From Planotetraspora sp. A-T 1434 (GTDB lineage: Bacteria; Actinomycetota; Actinomycetes; Streptosporangiales; Streptosporangiaceae), in contig NZ_JAOEGB010000011.1 of the NCBI RefSeq assembly GCF_025420585.1, forward strand, positions 62,001 to 126,000: a stretch of DNA of 64,000 bases, in the 5' to 3' direction. Both the position numbers and the translations under genes were made by a program. How positions within the stretch are numbered: position 1 is the stretch's first letter; the number at the start of each line of letters is the position of its first letter. Shown here piece by piece: positions 52,936-60,911 of the stretch. A model generated the notes under the pieces. The model did not search any database and was not told the DNA's origin. It was given only the letters and a program-made list of their open reading frames with translations.

Positions 52936-53002
52936 TGGGGAAAGGGGTCGATGATGGACACCGGCGGCACCCCAAGATGAACGGCAAGGGACAGTGCAGG
53001 AA

Positions 53003-54862
53003 ATGACTCAGCCACGACTTCTCGGCGGACGCTATGAGCTCGACGGCGTCGTCGGGCGTGGCGGCATGGCCGAGGTGTATCGCGCCCGGGACATCCGGCT
53101 GGACCGTATTGTCGCGATCAAGACGCTCCGCTCGGACCTCGCGAGAGATCACACCTTCCAGGCGCGCTTCCGGCGGGAGGCGCAGTCCGCCGCCTCGCTG
53201 AACCATCCCTCCATCATCGCCGTGTACGACACGGGCGAGGACATGATGGACGGCACGCCCGTGCCGTACATCGTGATGGAGTTCGTCGACGGGCGGACCC
53301 TGCGGGACCTGCTGCGCGCCGACAGGCGGCTGCTGCCCGAGCGGGCGATGGAGCTGGTGGACGGCATCCTGCGGGCTCTCGACTACAGCCACCGCGGCGG
53401 CATCGTCCACCGGGACATCAAACCGGCGAACATCATGCTGACGACCAACGGCGAGGTCAAGGTCATGGACTTCGGCATCGCGCGAGCGATGGCGGACTCC
53501 GCGGCGACGATGACGCAGACCGCCCAGGTGATCGGCACCGCGCAGTACCTCTCCCCCGAGCAGGCCCGCGGCGAGCGCGTCGACGCCCGCAGCGACATCT
53601 ACTCCACCGGGTGCGTGCTGTACGAGCTGCTGACCGGTCAGCCGCCCTTCACCGGCGACTCCCCCGTGGCCATCGCGTACCAGCACGTCCGCGAGGACCC
53701 GATCCCGCCGTCGCGGATCGACCCCGAGATCCCCAAGTGGGCCGACGCCATCGTGCTCAAGGCCATGGCGAAGGACCCGGTCCAGCGCTACCAGAGCGCC
53801 GCCGAGATGCGCGGCGACATCCAGCGGGCGATGTCCGGCATGCCGGTCGACCCGCAGACGATGGCGATGGCCAACAATTACGGGGCGTACGGCGGAGCGG
53901 ACCGCACGCGGACGATGACGACGGCCGGCGGCCCGCCGACCCAGGGCACCCGGTCCATCCCGCAGTACGACTACGGCCCCGAGGAGCGCGGCGGGCGCTA
54001 CGACGGGCGGCGGCGGAGCGGCGGCGGCGGCGGCAACACCGCGCTGAAGACCGCGGCCTGGATCCTGGTCCCGCTCCTGGTCATCGGGGCGTTCGTCGGC
54101 GTGGGCTACGCCTTCCTGAGCTCAGGGGGGTCGCCGAGCGCCACGAACGTCACGGTCCCGCGCGTGACCAACCAGACCAAGGAGGCGGCGCAGAAGGCGA
54201 TCGAGGGCGCGAAGCTCAAGGTCGCCTTCGGCCCCGAGGAGTTCAGCGCCGACGTGCCGAAGGGCGCGGTCGTCAGCACCGACCCTGTGGCCGACACCGA
54301 GGTCGCGCCAAACTCGACCGTGACCGTCGTCCTTTCCAAGGGTCCAGAGACCATAAAGATCCCTGATGACATCCTCGGGAAGTCGCCGGAGGAGGCCAAG
54401 GCCGAGCTGGAGGGCCTCGGTCTCAAGGTCACCATCGTGCCGAAGGTCTCGAGCAAGCCGCAGAACAAGGTCTACGACACCAACCCGAAGGTGGGCGAGG
54501 ACGTCTCGAAGGACACCCTCGTCCGGCTCTACGTGCCCAAGGACACCATCGAGCTCGTGAGCGTCATCGGACAGACGCTGGATGACGCCAAGAACACGCT
54601 CCAAGGGGCGGGTTTCCACGTCAAGGTGGTCGAGCAGCCGAGCAACGACGTGCCTCCGGGCAATGTGATCGACCAGTCGCCGGGGGCGGGCGCCAAGCTG
54701 ACGCCGGGCACCACGATCACGCTGAAGGTGTCCAGCGGGCCGCAGCAGCAGCCGACCGACCAGCCCACCGATCCGACGCCGACAGACCAGCCGACCGACG
54801 GCGGCGACGGTGGCGACGGCGGTGTGGACATCGGCGACGGCGACAACCCCTTCGGCAACTAG
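53003..54862 (+). CDS. pknB: PASTA-domain Ser/Thr protein kinase PknB
   Basis: A 619-residue receptor kinase that senses muropeptide/lipid II and controls growth. ATG 53003 gives MTQPRLLGGRYELD and puts the ATP lysine at Lys40 and catalytic Asp at 138, the same numbers as M. tuberculosis PknB; GTG 52994 is the alternative. Activation loop: DFGIARAMADSAATMTQTAQ. A helix (AAWILVPLLVIGAFVGVGYAF) leads to three PASTA repeats, one fewer than in M. tuberculosis, then a PTDQPTD tail. There is a 67-bp gap after pknA, with AAGGG upstream. Two terminators follow. Confidence 0.96.
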   Translation: MTQPRLLGGRYELDGVVGRGGMAEVYRARDIRLDRIVAIKTLRSDLARDHTFQARFRREAQSAASLNHPSIIAVYDTGEDMMDGTPVPYIVMEFVDGRTLRDLLRADRRLLPERAMELVDGILRALDYSHRGGIVHRDIKPANIMLTTNGEVKVMDFGIARAMADSAATMTQTAQVIGTAQYLSPEQARGERVDARSDIYSTGCVLYELLTGQPPFTGDSPVAIAYQHVREDPIPPSRIDPEIPKWADAIVLKAMAKDPVQRYQSAAEMRGDIQRAMSGMPVDPQTMAMANNYGAYGGADRTRTMTTAGGPPTQGTRSIPQYDYGPEERGGRYDGRRRSGGGGGNTALKTAAWILVPLLVIGAFVGVGYAFLSSGGSPSATNVTVPRVTNQTKEAAQKAIEGAKLKVAFGPEEFSADVPKGAVVSTDPVADTEVAPNSTVTVVLSKGPETIKIPDDILGKSPEEAKAELEGLGLKVTIVPKVSSKPQNKVYDTNPKVGEDVSKDTLVRLYVPKDTIELVSVIGQTLDDAKNTLQGAGFHVKVVEQPSNDVPPGNVIDQSPGAGAKLTPGTTITLKVSSGPQQQPTDQPTDPTPTDQPTDGGDGGDGGVDIGDGDNPFGN

Positions 54863-54883
54863 CCGTTCTCCTCGACCCAACCG

Positions 54884-54915
54884 AAGAGGGCCCCTCCACC
54901 CGGAGGGGCCCTCTT
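54884..54915 (+). terminator. Terminator of the kinase operon
   Basis: Perfect hairpin AAGAGGGCCCCTCC - ACCC - GGAGGGGCCCTCTT followed by GCTAT, 22 nt after the pknB stop. Confidence 0.95.
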
Positions 54916-54989
54916 GCTATATCCGGGCCGCCATTGCGCACGCACGAAGAGAGGGGCCTCCGCCAGCCCGAAGGAGACAGGCACGCAGA

Positions 54990-55028
54990 GAGGGCCTCCG
55001 CCACTCGGGGGCAATGGCGGAGGCCCTC
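54990..55028. terminator. Hairpin ending the convergent trpG transcript
   Basis: GAGGGCCTCCGCCA, 11-nt loop, TGGCGGAGGCCCTC: 14-bp perfect stem 31 nt beyond the trpG stop. A partial direct copy of the left arm (GAGGGGCCTCCGCCAG) lies about 38 bp to the left. Confidence 0.85.
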
Positions 55029-55058
55029 ATCTGGTAGTCGTCGGGGCGGGGGGAAGCG

Positions 55059-55637
55059 TTACACGATCTGGGCGAGCCAGTTGCCGAGAAGCCGATGACC
55101 GTGTTCGGACACGACCGACTCGGGGTGGAACTGCACGCCTTCGATGGGCGCGGTCCGATGGCGCAGGCCCATGATGACGCCGTCGGGCGTGGTCGCGCTG
55201 ACTTCCAGGGCGTCGGGGACCGTGTCGGGAACGACGGCGAGCGAGTGGTAGCGCGTCATCGTCACCGGCGAGGGGATGGCCGTGAACACGCCGCGCGAGT
55301 CGTGCGCGACCGGGCTCGTACGGCCGTGCATCAGCTCGGGGGCGCGGGCGACGGTCCCGCCGTACGCCACGGCGATCGCCTGGTGGCCGAGGCACACGCC
55401 GAGCAGCGGGATGCCGCGTTCCTCGCAGTGACGGACAAGGGGGACGCTGACCCCGGCGGCCTCGGGACTTCCCGGCCCGGGGGAGACGAGGACCCCGTCG
55501 AACCCGCCGGCGTCGTCCACGGTGACATGGTCGCGCGGCCGGACGTCGCAGTCGGCGCCCAGCTCGCGGAGATACTGGACGATCGTGTGTACGAAACTGT
55601 CGTGATTGTCCACGACGAGCACGCGAATATCGGTCAT
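55059..55637 (-). CDS. trpG: Glutamine amidotransferase, anthranilate/aminodeoxychorismate synthase component II
   Basis: A 192-residue class I amidotransferase delivering ammonia to a TrpE- or PabB-type partner. Motifs: VLVVDNHDSFVHTI, SPGPGSPEAAGV, the nucleophile loop GVCLGHQAIA and the His-Glu pair in GVQFHPESV. ATG 55637. It occupies the position of Rv0013 (trpG) next to pknB in mycobacteria. No TrpE/PabB is adjacent, so it may serve both tryptophan and folate paths (amphibolic pabA/trpG). Confidence 0.93.
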   Translation of the reverse strand: MTDIRVLVVDNHDSFVHTIVQYLRELGADCDVRPRDHVTVDDAGGFDGVLVSPGPGSPEAAGVSVPLVRHCEERGIPLLGVCLGHQAIAVAYGGTVARAPELMHGRTSPVAHDSRGVFTAIPSPVTMTRYHSLAVVPDTVPDALEVSATTPDGVIMGLRHRTAPIEGVQFHPESVVSEHGHRLLGNWLAQIV

Positions 55638-55878
55638 GCGTCCAACCATGGCGCGAAGAAGCGCGGCCTCTCCTGAAGAAGCCGACACACCAGAATACGG
55701 CAATTCGGGCGTCTTGCCGTAAGTAAGCGGGCATCGTCCCTGGTCAGTGGGGTCGCGCTTTCAGGGGATCGCGGCGGAACGGCCGCGCCCACTATCCTTG
55801 CTCCGGACTCCGCCCGAACAACGACTACGCTACTGACAGAACCCGCATTCCGCGCGGGTGCCCACCAGGAGAACTCCA

Positions 55879-56124
55879 GTGCCCAAGCCCAAGACCCGCA
55901 AGAAGGCCGTCTACACGCCGCCGCAGAAGACGCAGACGGTGAAGGTCAGCCCGCGCTGGCTCGCCCCTGTCATGGTCGCCGCGTGGCTGATCGGCATCAT
56001 CTGGATCGCGGTGTACTACATCGCTCCGCACACGCCGGGAATCCAGGCGCTGGCCAACTGGAACCTGCTGATCGGTTTCGGCCTCATCATCTTCGGCGTG
56101 GTGCTGTCCACGAAGTGGCGCTGA
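55879..56124 (+). CDS. crgA: Cell division protein CrgA
   Basis: An 81-residue two-helix membrane protein that coordinates FtsZ/FtsI-class proteins at the septum in actinomycetes. A basic N-terminus (PKPKTRKKAVYTPPQ) precedes WLAPVMVAAWLIGIIWIAVYY, a short NWN-containing loop and LLIGFGLIIFGVVLSTKWR, matching the family end-to-end. GTG 55879 follows AGGAG at 7 nt. It is divergent from trpG. Confidence 0.96.
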   Translation: MPKPKTRKKAVYTPPQKTQTVKVSPRWLAPVMVAAWLIGIIWIAVYYIAPHTPGIQALANWNLLIGFGLIIFGVVLSTKWR

Positions 56125-56199
56125 CCGTCCGCAGGCGAACGGGCGGATAGCGGGCCCCGTACCGCCGCCGCTTCAACGTCGGCGGTTCCTCGGCCCAAT

Positions 56200-56233
56200 C
56201 TTTCCACAGCCTTTATCCACAGCCTGTGGGCAG
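56200..56233. other. Cluster of three DnaA-box-like sequences
   Basis: CTTTCCACA (56200-56208), TTATCCACA (56213-56221, identical to the classical E. coli R-box) and, inverted, TGTGGGCAG (56225-56233) lie within 34 bp between crgA and the rhomboid gene stop. Actinobacterial consensus is TTGTCCACA. Too few boxes for an origin; could be a DnaA-binding regulatory or titration site. Confidence 0.45.
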
Positions 56234-56241
56234 CGCTGATC

Positions 56242-57135
56242 TCAGCCCGTAATCGCAGGCAACCCCTGGTATGCCGTGGGCGGGAGGAGCATCACGAGCA
56301 GGACCAGCACCAGAAGGACGGCGGCGGCCGCGGCGAACTGGACGACGGTGCGGTTCCGTGACGGAGCGTACGCGAACGCCGCCGCGACCAGTGTGCCGGT
56401 GGCGAGACCGCCCAGGTGGCCCTGCCAGCTGATGTTCGCGACGACGAACGTCAGCACGACGTTGATGCCGATCAGCCAGAGCACGCCGCGAGCGTCGTAG
56501 CCGAGCCTTCTGGCGACGACGAACAGCGCGCCGAACAGCCCGTAGATCGCGCCTGAGGCGCCGACCGCCTGGTCTCCGAACAGGTAGATGCCGACCGAGC
56601 CGCCGAGCGCCGACAGCAGGTACAGCGCGGCGAACCGGACGGAGCCGAGCCGCCGCTCCAGCTCCGGGCCGATGGCGTAGAGCGCCCACATGTTGAACAG
56701 GATGTGCCACAGGCTCGGAGGCGGCGCGTGGAGGAACGCGCCCGTGATGAGCCGCCACCACTGGCCCACGTAGACCCCCAGCGACCACATCTGGAATCTG
56801 CCGAGGACCTGCCCCGGCTGGACGAACTCGGCGGCGTAGGCCAGCACGTTGATGACGAGCAGCGTCCAGGTGACCCGCGGGGTCGTGACGGCGGCGCCGC
56901 CGAACACCGCCTGTGCCGGCCGTACGGCGCGGTTGCCCTCACGGACGCACTCGACGCACTGATGGCCCACCGCCGCGTCGCGCATGCAGTCAGGGCAGAT
57001 GGGACGTTCGCAGCGCTGACAGCGCACGTAGGTCTCGCGGTCGGGGTGCCGGAAGCAGGTCGGCACGGCCTCCGACCCGGGGTGCGCCGGTGGCTCCGCC
57101 GGGGGAGGCGTCGGTGGCGGGGGCTGGGAGGTCAT
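56242..57135 (-). CDS. Rhomboid-family intramembrane serine protease
   Basis: A 297-residue protease with a proline-rich start and a zinc-binding B-box-like region (CFRHPDRETYVRCQRCERP, then ICPDCMRDAAVGHQCVEC). Six helices follow. The catalytic dyad is Ser194 in GASGAIYG and His240 in WQGHLGG; HILFNMWALYAIG carries the oxyanion residues. ATG 57135 has AAGGA upstream. Equivalent genes sit next to ppiA/crgA in many actinomycetes. Substrates unknown. Confidence 0.94.
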   Translation of the reverse strand: MTSQPPPPTPPPAEPPAHPGSEAVPTCFRHPDRETYVRCQRCERPICPDCMRDAAVGHQCVECVREGNRAVRPAQAVFGGAAVTTPRVTWTLLVINVLAYAAEFVQPGQVLGRFQMWSLGVYVGQWWRLITGAFLHAPPPSLWHILFNMWALYAIGPELERRLGSVRFAALYLLSALGGSVGIYLFGDQAVGASGAIYGLFGALFVVARRLGYDARGVLWLIGINVVLTFVVANISWQGHLGGLATGTLVAAAFAYAPSRNRTVVQFAAAAAVLLVLVLLVMLLPPTAYQGLPAITG

Positions 57136-57216
57136 GGAGTCCTTCCAAGTGGCATTTCCACGGCTCCCAGCCTATAAGCCGACGACGCCCCGGCCGCCGC
57201 CTCTCACGACCCTGGC

Positions 57217-57747
57217 TCAGGAACGCTCGATGGTGACCTCTTCGAGGACCACGTCGTTGACCGGGCGGTCGCGGCCGTCGGTCTCGGTCTTGGCGATCGC
57301 GTCGACGACCTCGGTGCCCTCGACGACCTCACCGAAGATGGTGTGCCCCTGGTTGAGGTGCGGGGTCGGCGAGACCGTGATGAAGAACTGGGAGCCGTTG
57401 GTGCCCCTGCCGAACCGCTTCCCCGCGTTGGCCATGGCCAGCAGGTAGGGCCGGTTGAACTGGTTCTCCGGGTGGATCTCGTCGTCGAAGTCGTAGCCGG
57501 GGCCCCCGATGCCCTGGCCGAGCGGGTCGCCGCCCTGGATCATGAAGCCGCCGATGACCCGGTGGAAGATCGTGCCGTCGTACAGCTTGTCGGTCGTCTT
57601 GGCGCCGGTTTCCGGGTGCGTCCACTCCCGGGTTCCCTCGGCGAGCTCGACGAAGTTCCGCACCGTCTTCGGCGCCTGGTTCGGGAAGAGCTTGACGCGG
57701 ATCGTGCCACGGTTGGTCCGCAGATTGGCGATGAGGTTTTCAGCCAC
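57217..57747 (-). CDS. ppiA: Cyclophilin-type peptidyl-prolyl isomerase PpiA
   Basis: A 176-residue cyclophilin catalysing proline cis-trans isomerisation in the cytosol (no signal peptide). Active-site motifs: FHRVIGGFMIQGGDPLG (Arg, Phe, Met, Gln), NGSQFFITV and GHTIFGEVV. GTG 57747 has AAGGGGGCGG upstream. The frame is open far upstream, but those residues belong to the antisense of the DUF5324-like gene. Confidence 0.96.
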   Translation of the reverse strand: MAENLIANLRTNRGTIRVKLFPNQAPKTVRNFVELAEGTREWTHPETGAKTTDKLYDGTIFHRVIGGFMIQGGDPLGQGIGGPGYDFDDEIHPENQFNRPYLLAMANAGKRFGRGTNGSQFFITVSPTPHLNQGHTIFGEVVEGTEVVDAIAKTETDGRDRPVNDVVLEEVTIERS

Positions 57748-57886
57748 GGAGGCCGCCCCCTTGTGTACGGGTGTTAGTTGTCCGGTGAACAGGGTATCGA
57801 GCATGACTCTAAGCACCGCCCATGGTTGAGCCGCAACCACACGGGAAGGGGTCGTCACGGGGCCCCGTCTACAGGGGAGGTTGATC

Positions 57887-58429
57887 GTGTCCCTGACAAT
57901 GAAGAAAAGGCGCCGCGCCGAGGTGATCATTCCGCGGTCGTGGCTGGGCCAGGTGAAGGTCCAGGCCAGAAAGGCGGGCAACAAGGTGAGTCCGGTGGCG
58001 GAGACCGCCCGCGACGTCGCGACGCACCGCGTTGAGGATGCCCGGGTGTGGGCGGCGCCGAAGATTGACCAGGCCGCGCATTCGGTCGAAGACCAGATCG
58101 CGCCGATGGTGAGCGCGTTCCTGGCCGACCTGGCCAGGAAGGTGGACGTGCCGCCGAGGGCCAAGGCCCGGCGCCGCTGGCCGGTGTTGGCGCTGCTCGC
58201 CGGTGCCGCGATCGGTGCGGTGGGCGTGGCGATGTACCGCAACAACGCCCAGCGGTGGACGGACACCATGAAGGACAGCCTGCGGCACACCGGCGCCGAC
58301 GCCAGCAAGTGGGTCGGAGACCGGGCCGAGCAGACCGCCGACACGGTAAACAGAGCCGCCGAAACCGTGAACAAGAAGGCCGACACGGTGGGCAAGAAGA
58401 GCAACGACATCTCGGGCAAGCTCTCCTAG
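57887..58429 (+). CDS. DUF5324-like membrane-anchored helical protein
   Basis: A 180-residue protein with a basic start, a long amphipathic helix (VAETARDVATHRVEDARVWA), one transmembrane segment (WPVLALLAGAAIGAVGVAMYR) and a second helical repeat region rich in Ala/Thr/Lys (ADTVNRAAETVNKKADTVGK) resembling LEA/YtxH-type repeats. It resembles the DUF5324 family located beside ppiA in Streptomyces. GTG 57887 follows GGGGAGG at 6 nt. Role unknown, perhaps envelope stress. A strong hairpin follows. Confidence 0.78.
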   Translation: MSLTMKKRRRAEVIIPRSWLGQVKVQARKAGNKVSPVAETARDVATHRVEDARVWAAPKIDQAAHSVEDQIAPMVSAFLADLARKVDVPPRAKARRRWPVLALLAGAAIGAVGVAMYRNNAQRWTDTMKDSLRHTGADASKWVGDRAEQTADTVNRAAETVNKKADTVGKKSNDISGKLS

Positions 58430-58448
58430 CACGACATGGCCTGTTGTT

Positions 58449-58484
58449 GTGTACGGCCGGCGCCACCAGGCGCTGGCCGTACAC
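58449..58484 (+). terminator. Terminator after DUF5324-like gene
   Basis: Sixteen-bp stem GTGTACGGCCGGCGCC - ACCA - GGCGCTGGCCGTACAC with one wobble pair, 19 nt after the stop codon. Confidence 0.92.
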
Positions 58485-58647
58485 GCATGTAGGGGTGACC
58501 TTTCTCTCCTTACCAAACGCATATATAGGACTAATTGGGCATTTCGCGGGCAGCCGTGGGGGCGTGCCCGAGACTGGCGATTCCCACCGCGTCGATGCGT
58601 TCGGCGTGCTTTCCCCTGAGCTGATCCAGAACGGCGGGCCCTCGGGC

Positions 58648-59979
58648 ATGGCCGGCAACGAGGACCCGGTCAGGCCGTACGGCCCGGCCGCGAGCGGAGC
58701 CCGCCCCTCCGAGGCTGACGATGAGGCCGCCAGTGAGGCCGACAGTGAGGCCGACAGTGAGGCCGACACTGAGGCAGCGCTTGAGGCCGCCCATGAAGTC
58801 GGGCCATGGCCCGTGGTGACCCACGGAGACAGCGCCGCCGACCGGCCCGCGAGCAGAGCTGACGAGCCCGACCAGGACAGACCTGACCGGGACAGACCTG
58901 GGCGGGACAAGCCGCAGCGGGACGAGGAGAAGCCCTTCGGACGGCCCGGCCGCCCACTGCGGAGCAATCCCTTCCTCTTCGGCCTGACGGCCGCGCTGGG
59001 TGTCCTCACCGCCTGGCTACTGGTCCAGGCGGTCGCCAGCGCGGGGTCGGCCATCGTGCTGATCGTCGTCTCGCTGTTCCTCGCCATCGGCCTCAACCCG
59101 GCCGTCGAGGCGCTCCAGCGGCGCAACCTCTCCCGGCGGCTCGCCATCACGATCGTGTTCGGCTCGGTCATCGCGTTCTTCGTGGCCTTCGGGCTCGCGA
59201 TCGTCCCCCCGCTGACCGAGCAGACCACGGGCTTCGTCCAGCACCTTCCCGAGTTCGTGCAGCAGATGCAGAACCATCCGCTGATCCGCTCGGTCGACGA
59301 GCGCTACCAGCTCCTGGAGAAGCTCCAGCAGTACGTCTCCAGCGGCAGCCTCGCCACGCAGATGTTCGGGGGGCTCCTCGGCGTGGCGGGCGTCGTCATC
59401 AGCGCGCTGTTCAGCGGCCTCACCGTGCTGGTGCTGACGCTGTACTTCCTCGGGTCACTGAGCTCGATCAAGGAGGCTGGCTACCGCCTCGTGCCGCGGT
59501 CCCGGCGCACCCGGGTCCGGCTGCTCACCGACGAGGTCATCAACCAGATCGGCGGCTACGTCGCCGGCAATCTGATCATCTCGCTGATCGCCGGCGTGGT
59601 GACCTTCATCTTCCTGGCCATCTTCAGGGTGCCGTACGCTCTGGCGCTCGCCATCTTCGTCGCGGTGACCGACCTGATCCCGATGGTGGGCGCGGTCCTG
59701 GGGGCCGTGGTGGCCTCGGGCGTGGGGTTCCTGACGTCGCCCCAGGCCGGGATCGCGTGCGTGGTCTTCTTCATCGTGTACCAGCAGATCGAGAACTACG
59801 TCATCTCTCCCCGCGTGTTCAAGTCGTCGGTCGACGTCCCGCCGGTGGCCACCATCGTGGGCGCGCTGCTCGGCGGCGCGCTGCTCGGCATCGTCGGGGC
59901 CCTGCTCGGCATCCCGCTCGCCGCCGCCATCCTCCTCCTGCTGAGAGAGGTCGTGCTCCCCCGCCAGGAACGGCTGTGA
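58648..59979 (+). CDS. AI-2E family (PerM/YdiK-type) permease
   Basis: A 443-residue membrane protein. An acidic N-terminal tail of about 105 residues carries an EADS repeat and a D/R/P-rich stretch (DRPDRDRPGRDKPQRDE). It precedes eight helices, including AIVLIVVSLFLAIGLNPAVEAL and the family's long re-entrant part EVINQIGGYVAGNLIISLIAG, then DLIPMVGAVLGAVVA and YQQIENYVISPRVF. Named for AI-2 export, but most members transport other solutes. ATG 58648 lacks a clear ribosome site, so the start could be slightly upstream. Confidence 0.9.
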   Translation: MAGNEDPVRPYGPAASGARPSEADDEAASEADSEADSEADTEAALEAAHEVGPWPVVTHGDSAADRPASRADEPDQDRPDRDRPGRDKPQRDEEKPFGRPGRPLRSNPFLFGLTAALGVLTAWLLVQAVASAGSAIVLIVVSLFLAIGLNPAVEALQRRNLSRRLAITIVFGSVIAFFVAFGLAIVPPLTEQTTGFVQHLPEFVQQMQNHPLIRSVDERYQLLEKLQQYVSSGSLATQMFGGLLGVAGVVISALFSGLTVLVLTLYFLGSLSSIKEAGYRLVPRSRRTRVRLLTDEVINQIGGYVAGNLIISLIAGVVTFIFLAIFRVPYALALAIFVAVTDLIPMVGAVLGAVVASGVGFLTSPQAGIACVVFFIVYQQIENYVISPRVFKSSVDVPPVATIVGALLGGALLGIVGALLGIPLAAAILLLLREVVLPRQERL

Positions 59980-60075
59980 CGTGATGTGAATTGTTTCGGG
60001 GCAATCTGCCGTGAACCGGTCGCCACTGTGATCCGTTCTCGTAGATGGATCCGTCTGCGACGCGAAAGGCACGGC

Positions 60076-60654
60076 ATGTCCCAGCCCGTCATGTCAGAGT
60101 CCCCCCTGCCCGACCGGGCCACCCCTGCAACGGCAACCCCCGACACCACCGCCATCGACACCACCGCCATCGACACCACCGCCATCGACACCACCGCCCC
60201 CGACACCGCCACCGCGGCCCCCCTCGGCAACGCCGCTCCCGCCGCTCCTCGCACGAGCCGCCGGGCGCTCTTCTCCAAGGCGGTGCTCGCCGGCACGGTG
60301 GCGCTGTTCACCCGCGTCGCGGTCGCCACTCCCGCCGAGGCCTCCGAGGAGAGCGAGGAGACCGCCCAGGGGGTGGTGCTCGCCAAGACCAAGAGCATCC
60401 CGCTGCACGGCGGAAAGATCCTCAAGGGCAAATACGTGGTGACCCAGCCCTCCAAGGGCGTCTTCAAGTGCTTCACCGCCAAGTGCACGCACCAGGGCTG
60501 CACGGTGGCGACGATCAGCGGCGGCACCATCAACTGCCCGTGCCACGGGAGCCGGTTCTCGATCGCCGACGGCCACGTCGTGAACGGCCCGGCCACGCGT
60601 TCACTCCCCCGGAAGAAGATCAAGGTGAAGAAGGGCGTCATCCGGCTCGCCTGA
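60076..60654 (+). CDS. Exported Rieske [2Fe-2S] protein
   Basis: A 192-residue Rieske protein. ATG 60076 has AAAGG 7 nt upstream. The polar start contains three copies of TTAID, then a Tat-like signal SRRALFSKAVLAGTVALF. The Rieske domain has both cluster motifs, CTHQGC and CPCHGSRFSI, each with the Cys-X-His pattern. It resembles free-standing Rieske proteins rather than QcrA, with one helix only. Probably an extracytoplasmic electron carrier; its partner is not in view. A TGATCATGC repeat array follows directly. Confidence 0.92.
   Translation: MSQPVMSESPLPDRATPATATPDTTAIDTTAIDTTAIDTTAPDTATAAPLGNAAPAAPRTSRRALFSKAVLAGTVALFTRVAVATPAEASEESEETAQGVVLAKTKSIPLHGGKILKGKYVVTQPSKGVFKCFTAKCTHQGCTVATISGGTINCPCHGSRFSIADGHVVNGPATRSLPRKKIKVKKGVIRLA
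60140..60209. repeat. 15-bp in-frame tandem repeat in Rieske gene
   Basis: ATCGACACCACCGCC is repeated three times with flanking partial copies, encoding IDTTA in the region before the Tat signal. Confidence 0.9.
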
Positions 60655-60683
60655 CCTGTCCCCCGTTCCCCCCAACACTGAGC

Positions 60684-60896
60684 GTGATCATGCAAGGGTT
60701 CCCAGATATGGCCGCAGGCATGGCCGGCCGTACATCATTGGTGATCATGCGCTCCGGTTGTACGGCCCGAGACACCCTCTGTGCATGATCGCAGTCAGCA
60801 TGCGGGCAGCCCGGCTGTGACTGCGGGACAGTGTGCATGATCACGGCACGTGTCGGCGCAGGTGCGACAGGGACAGCGGGAATCCATGCATGATCA
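60684..60896. repeat. Second array of TGATCA-cored elements
   Basis: Forward copies GTGATCATGC begin at 60684 and 60741 (57 bp apart). Inverted copies have cores at 60786 (TGATCG, one change), 60838 and 60891, spaced 52 and 53 bp. As in the array at 22.6 kb, forward copies are on the left and inverted copies on the right, and several share TTCCCG at the same distance. It fills the gap between convergent Rieske and helD-like genes. Confidence 0.88.
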
Positions 60897-60911
60897 CGCC
60901 GGGGTGGGGGG

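Noticed and set aside
56200-56233. Chromosomal origin oriC
   Set aside because: Only three DnaA-like boxes, no AT-rich unwinding region and no dnaA or dnaN; better seen as an isolated DnaA-box cluster.
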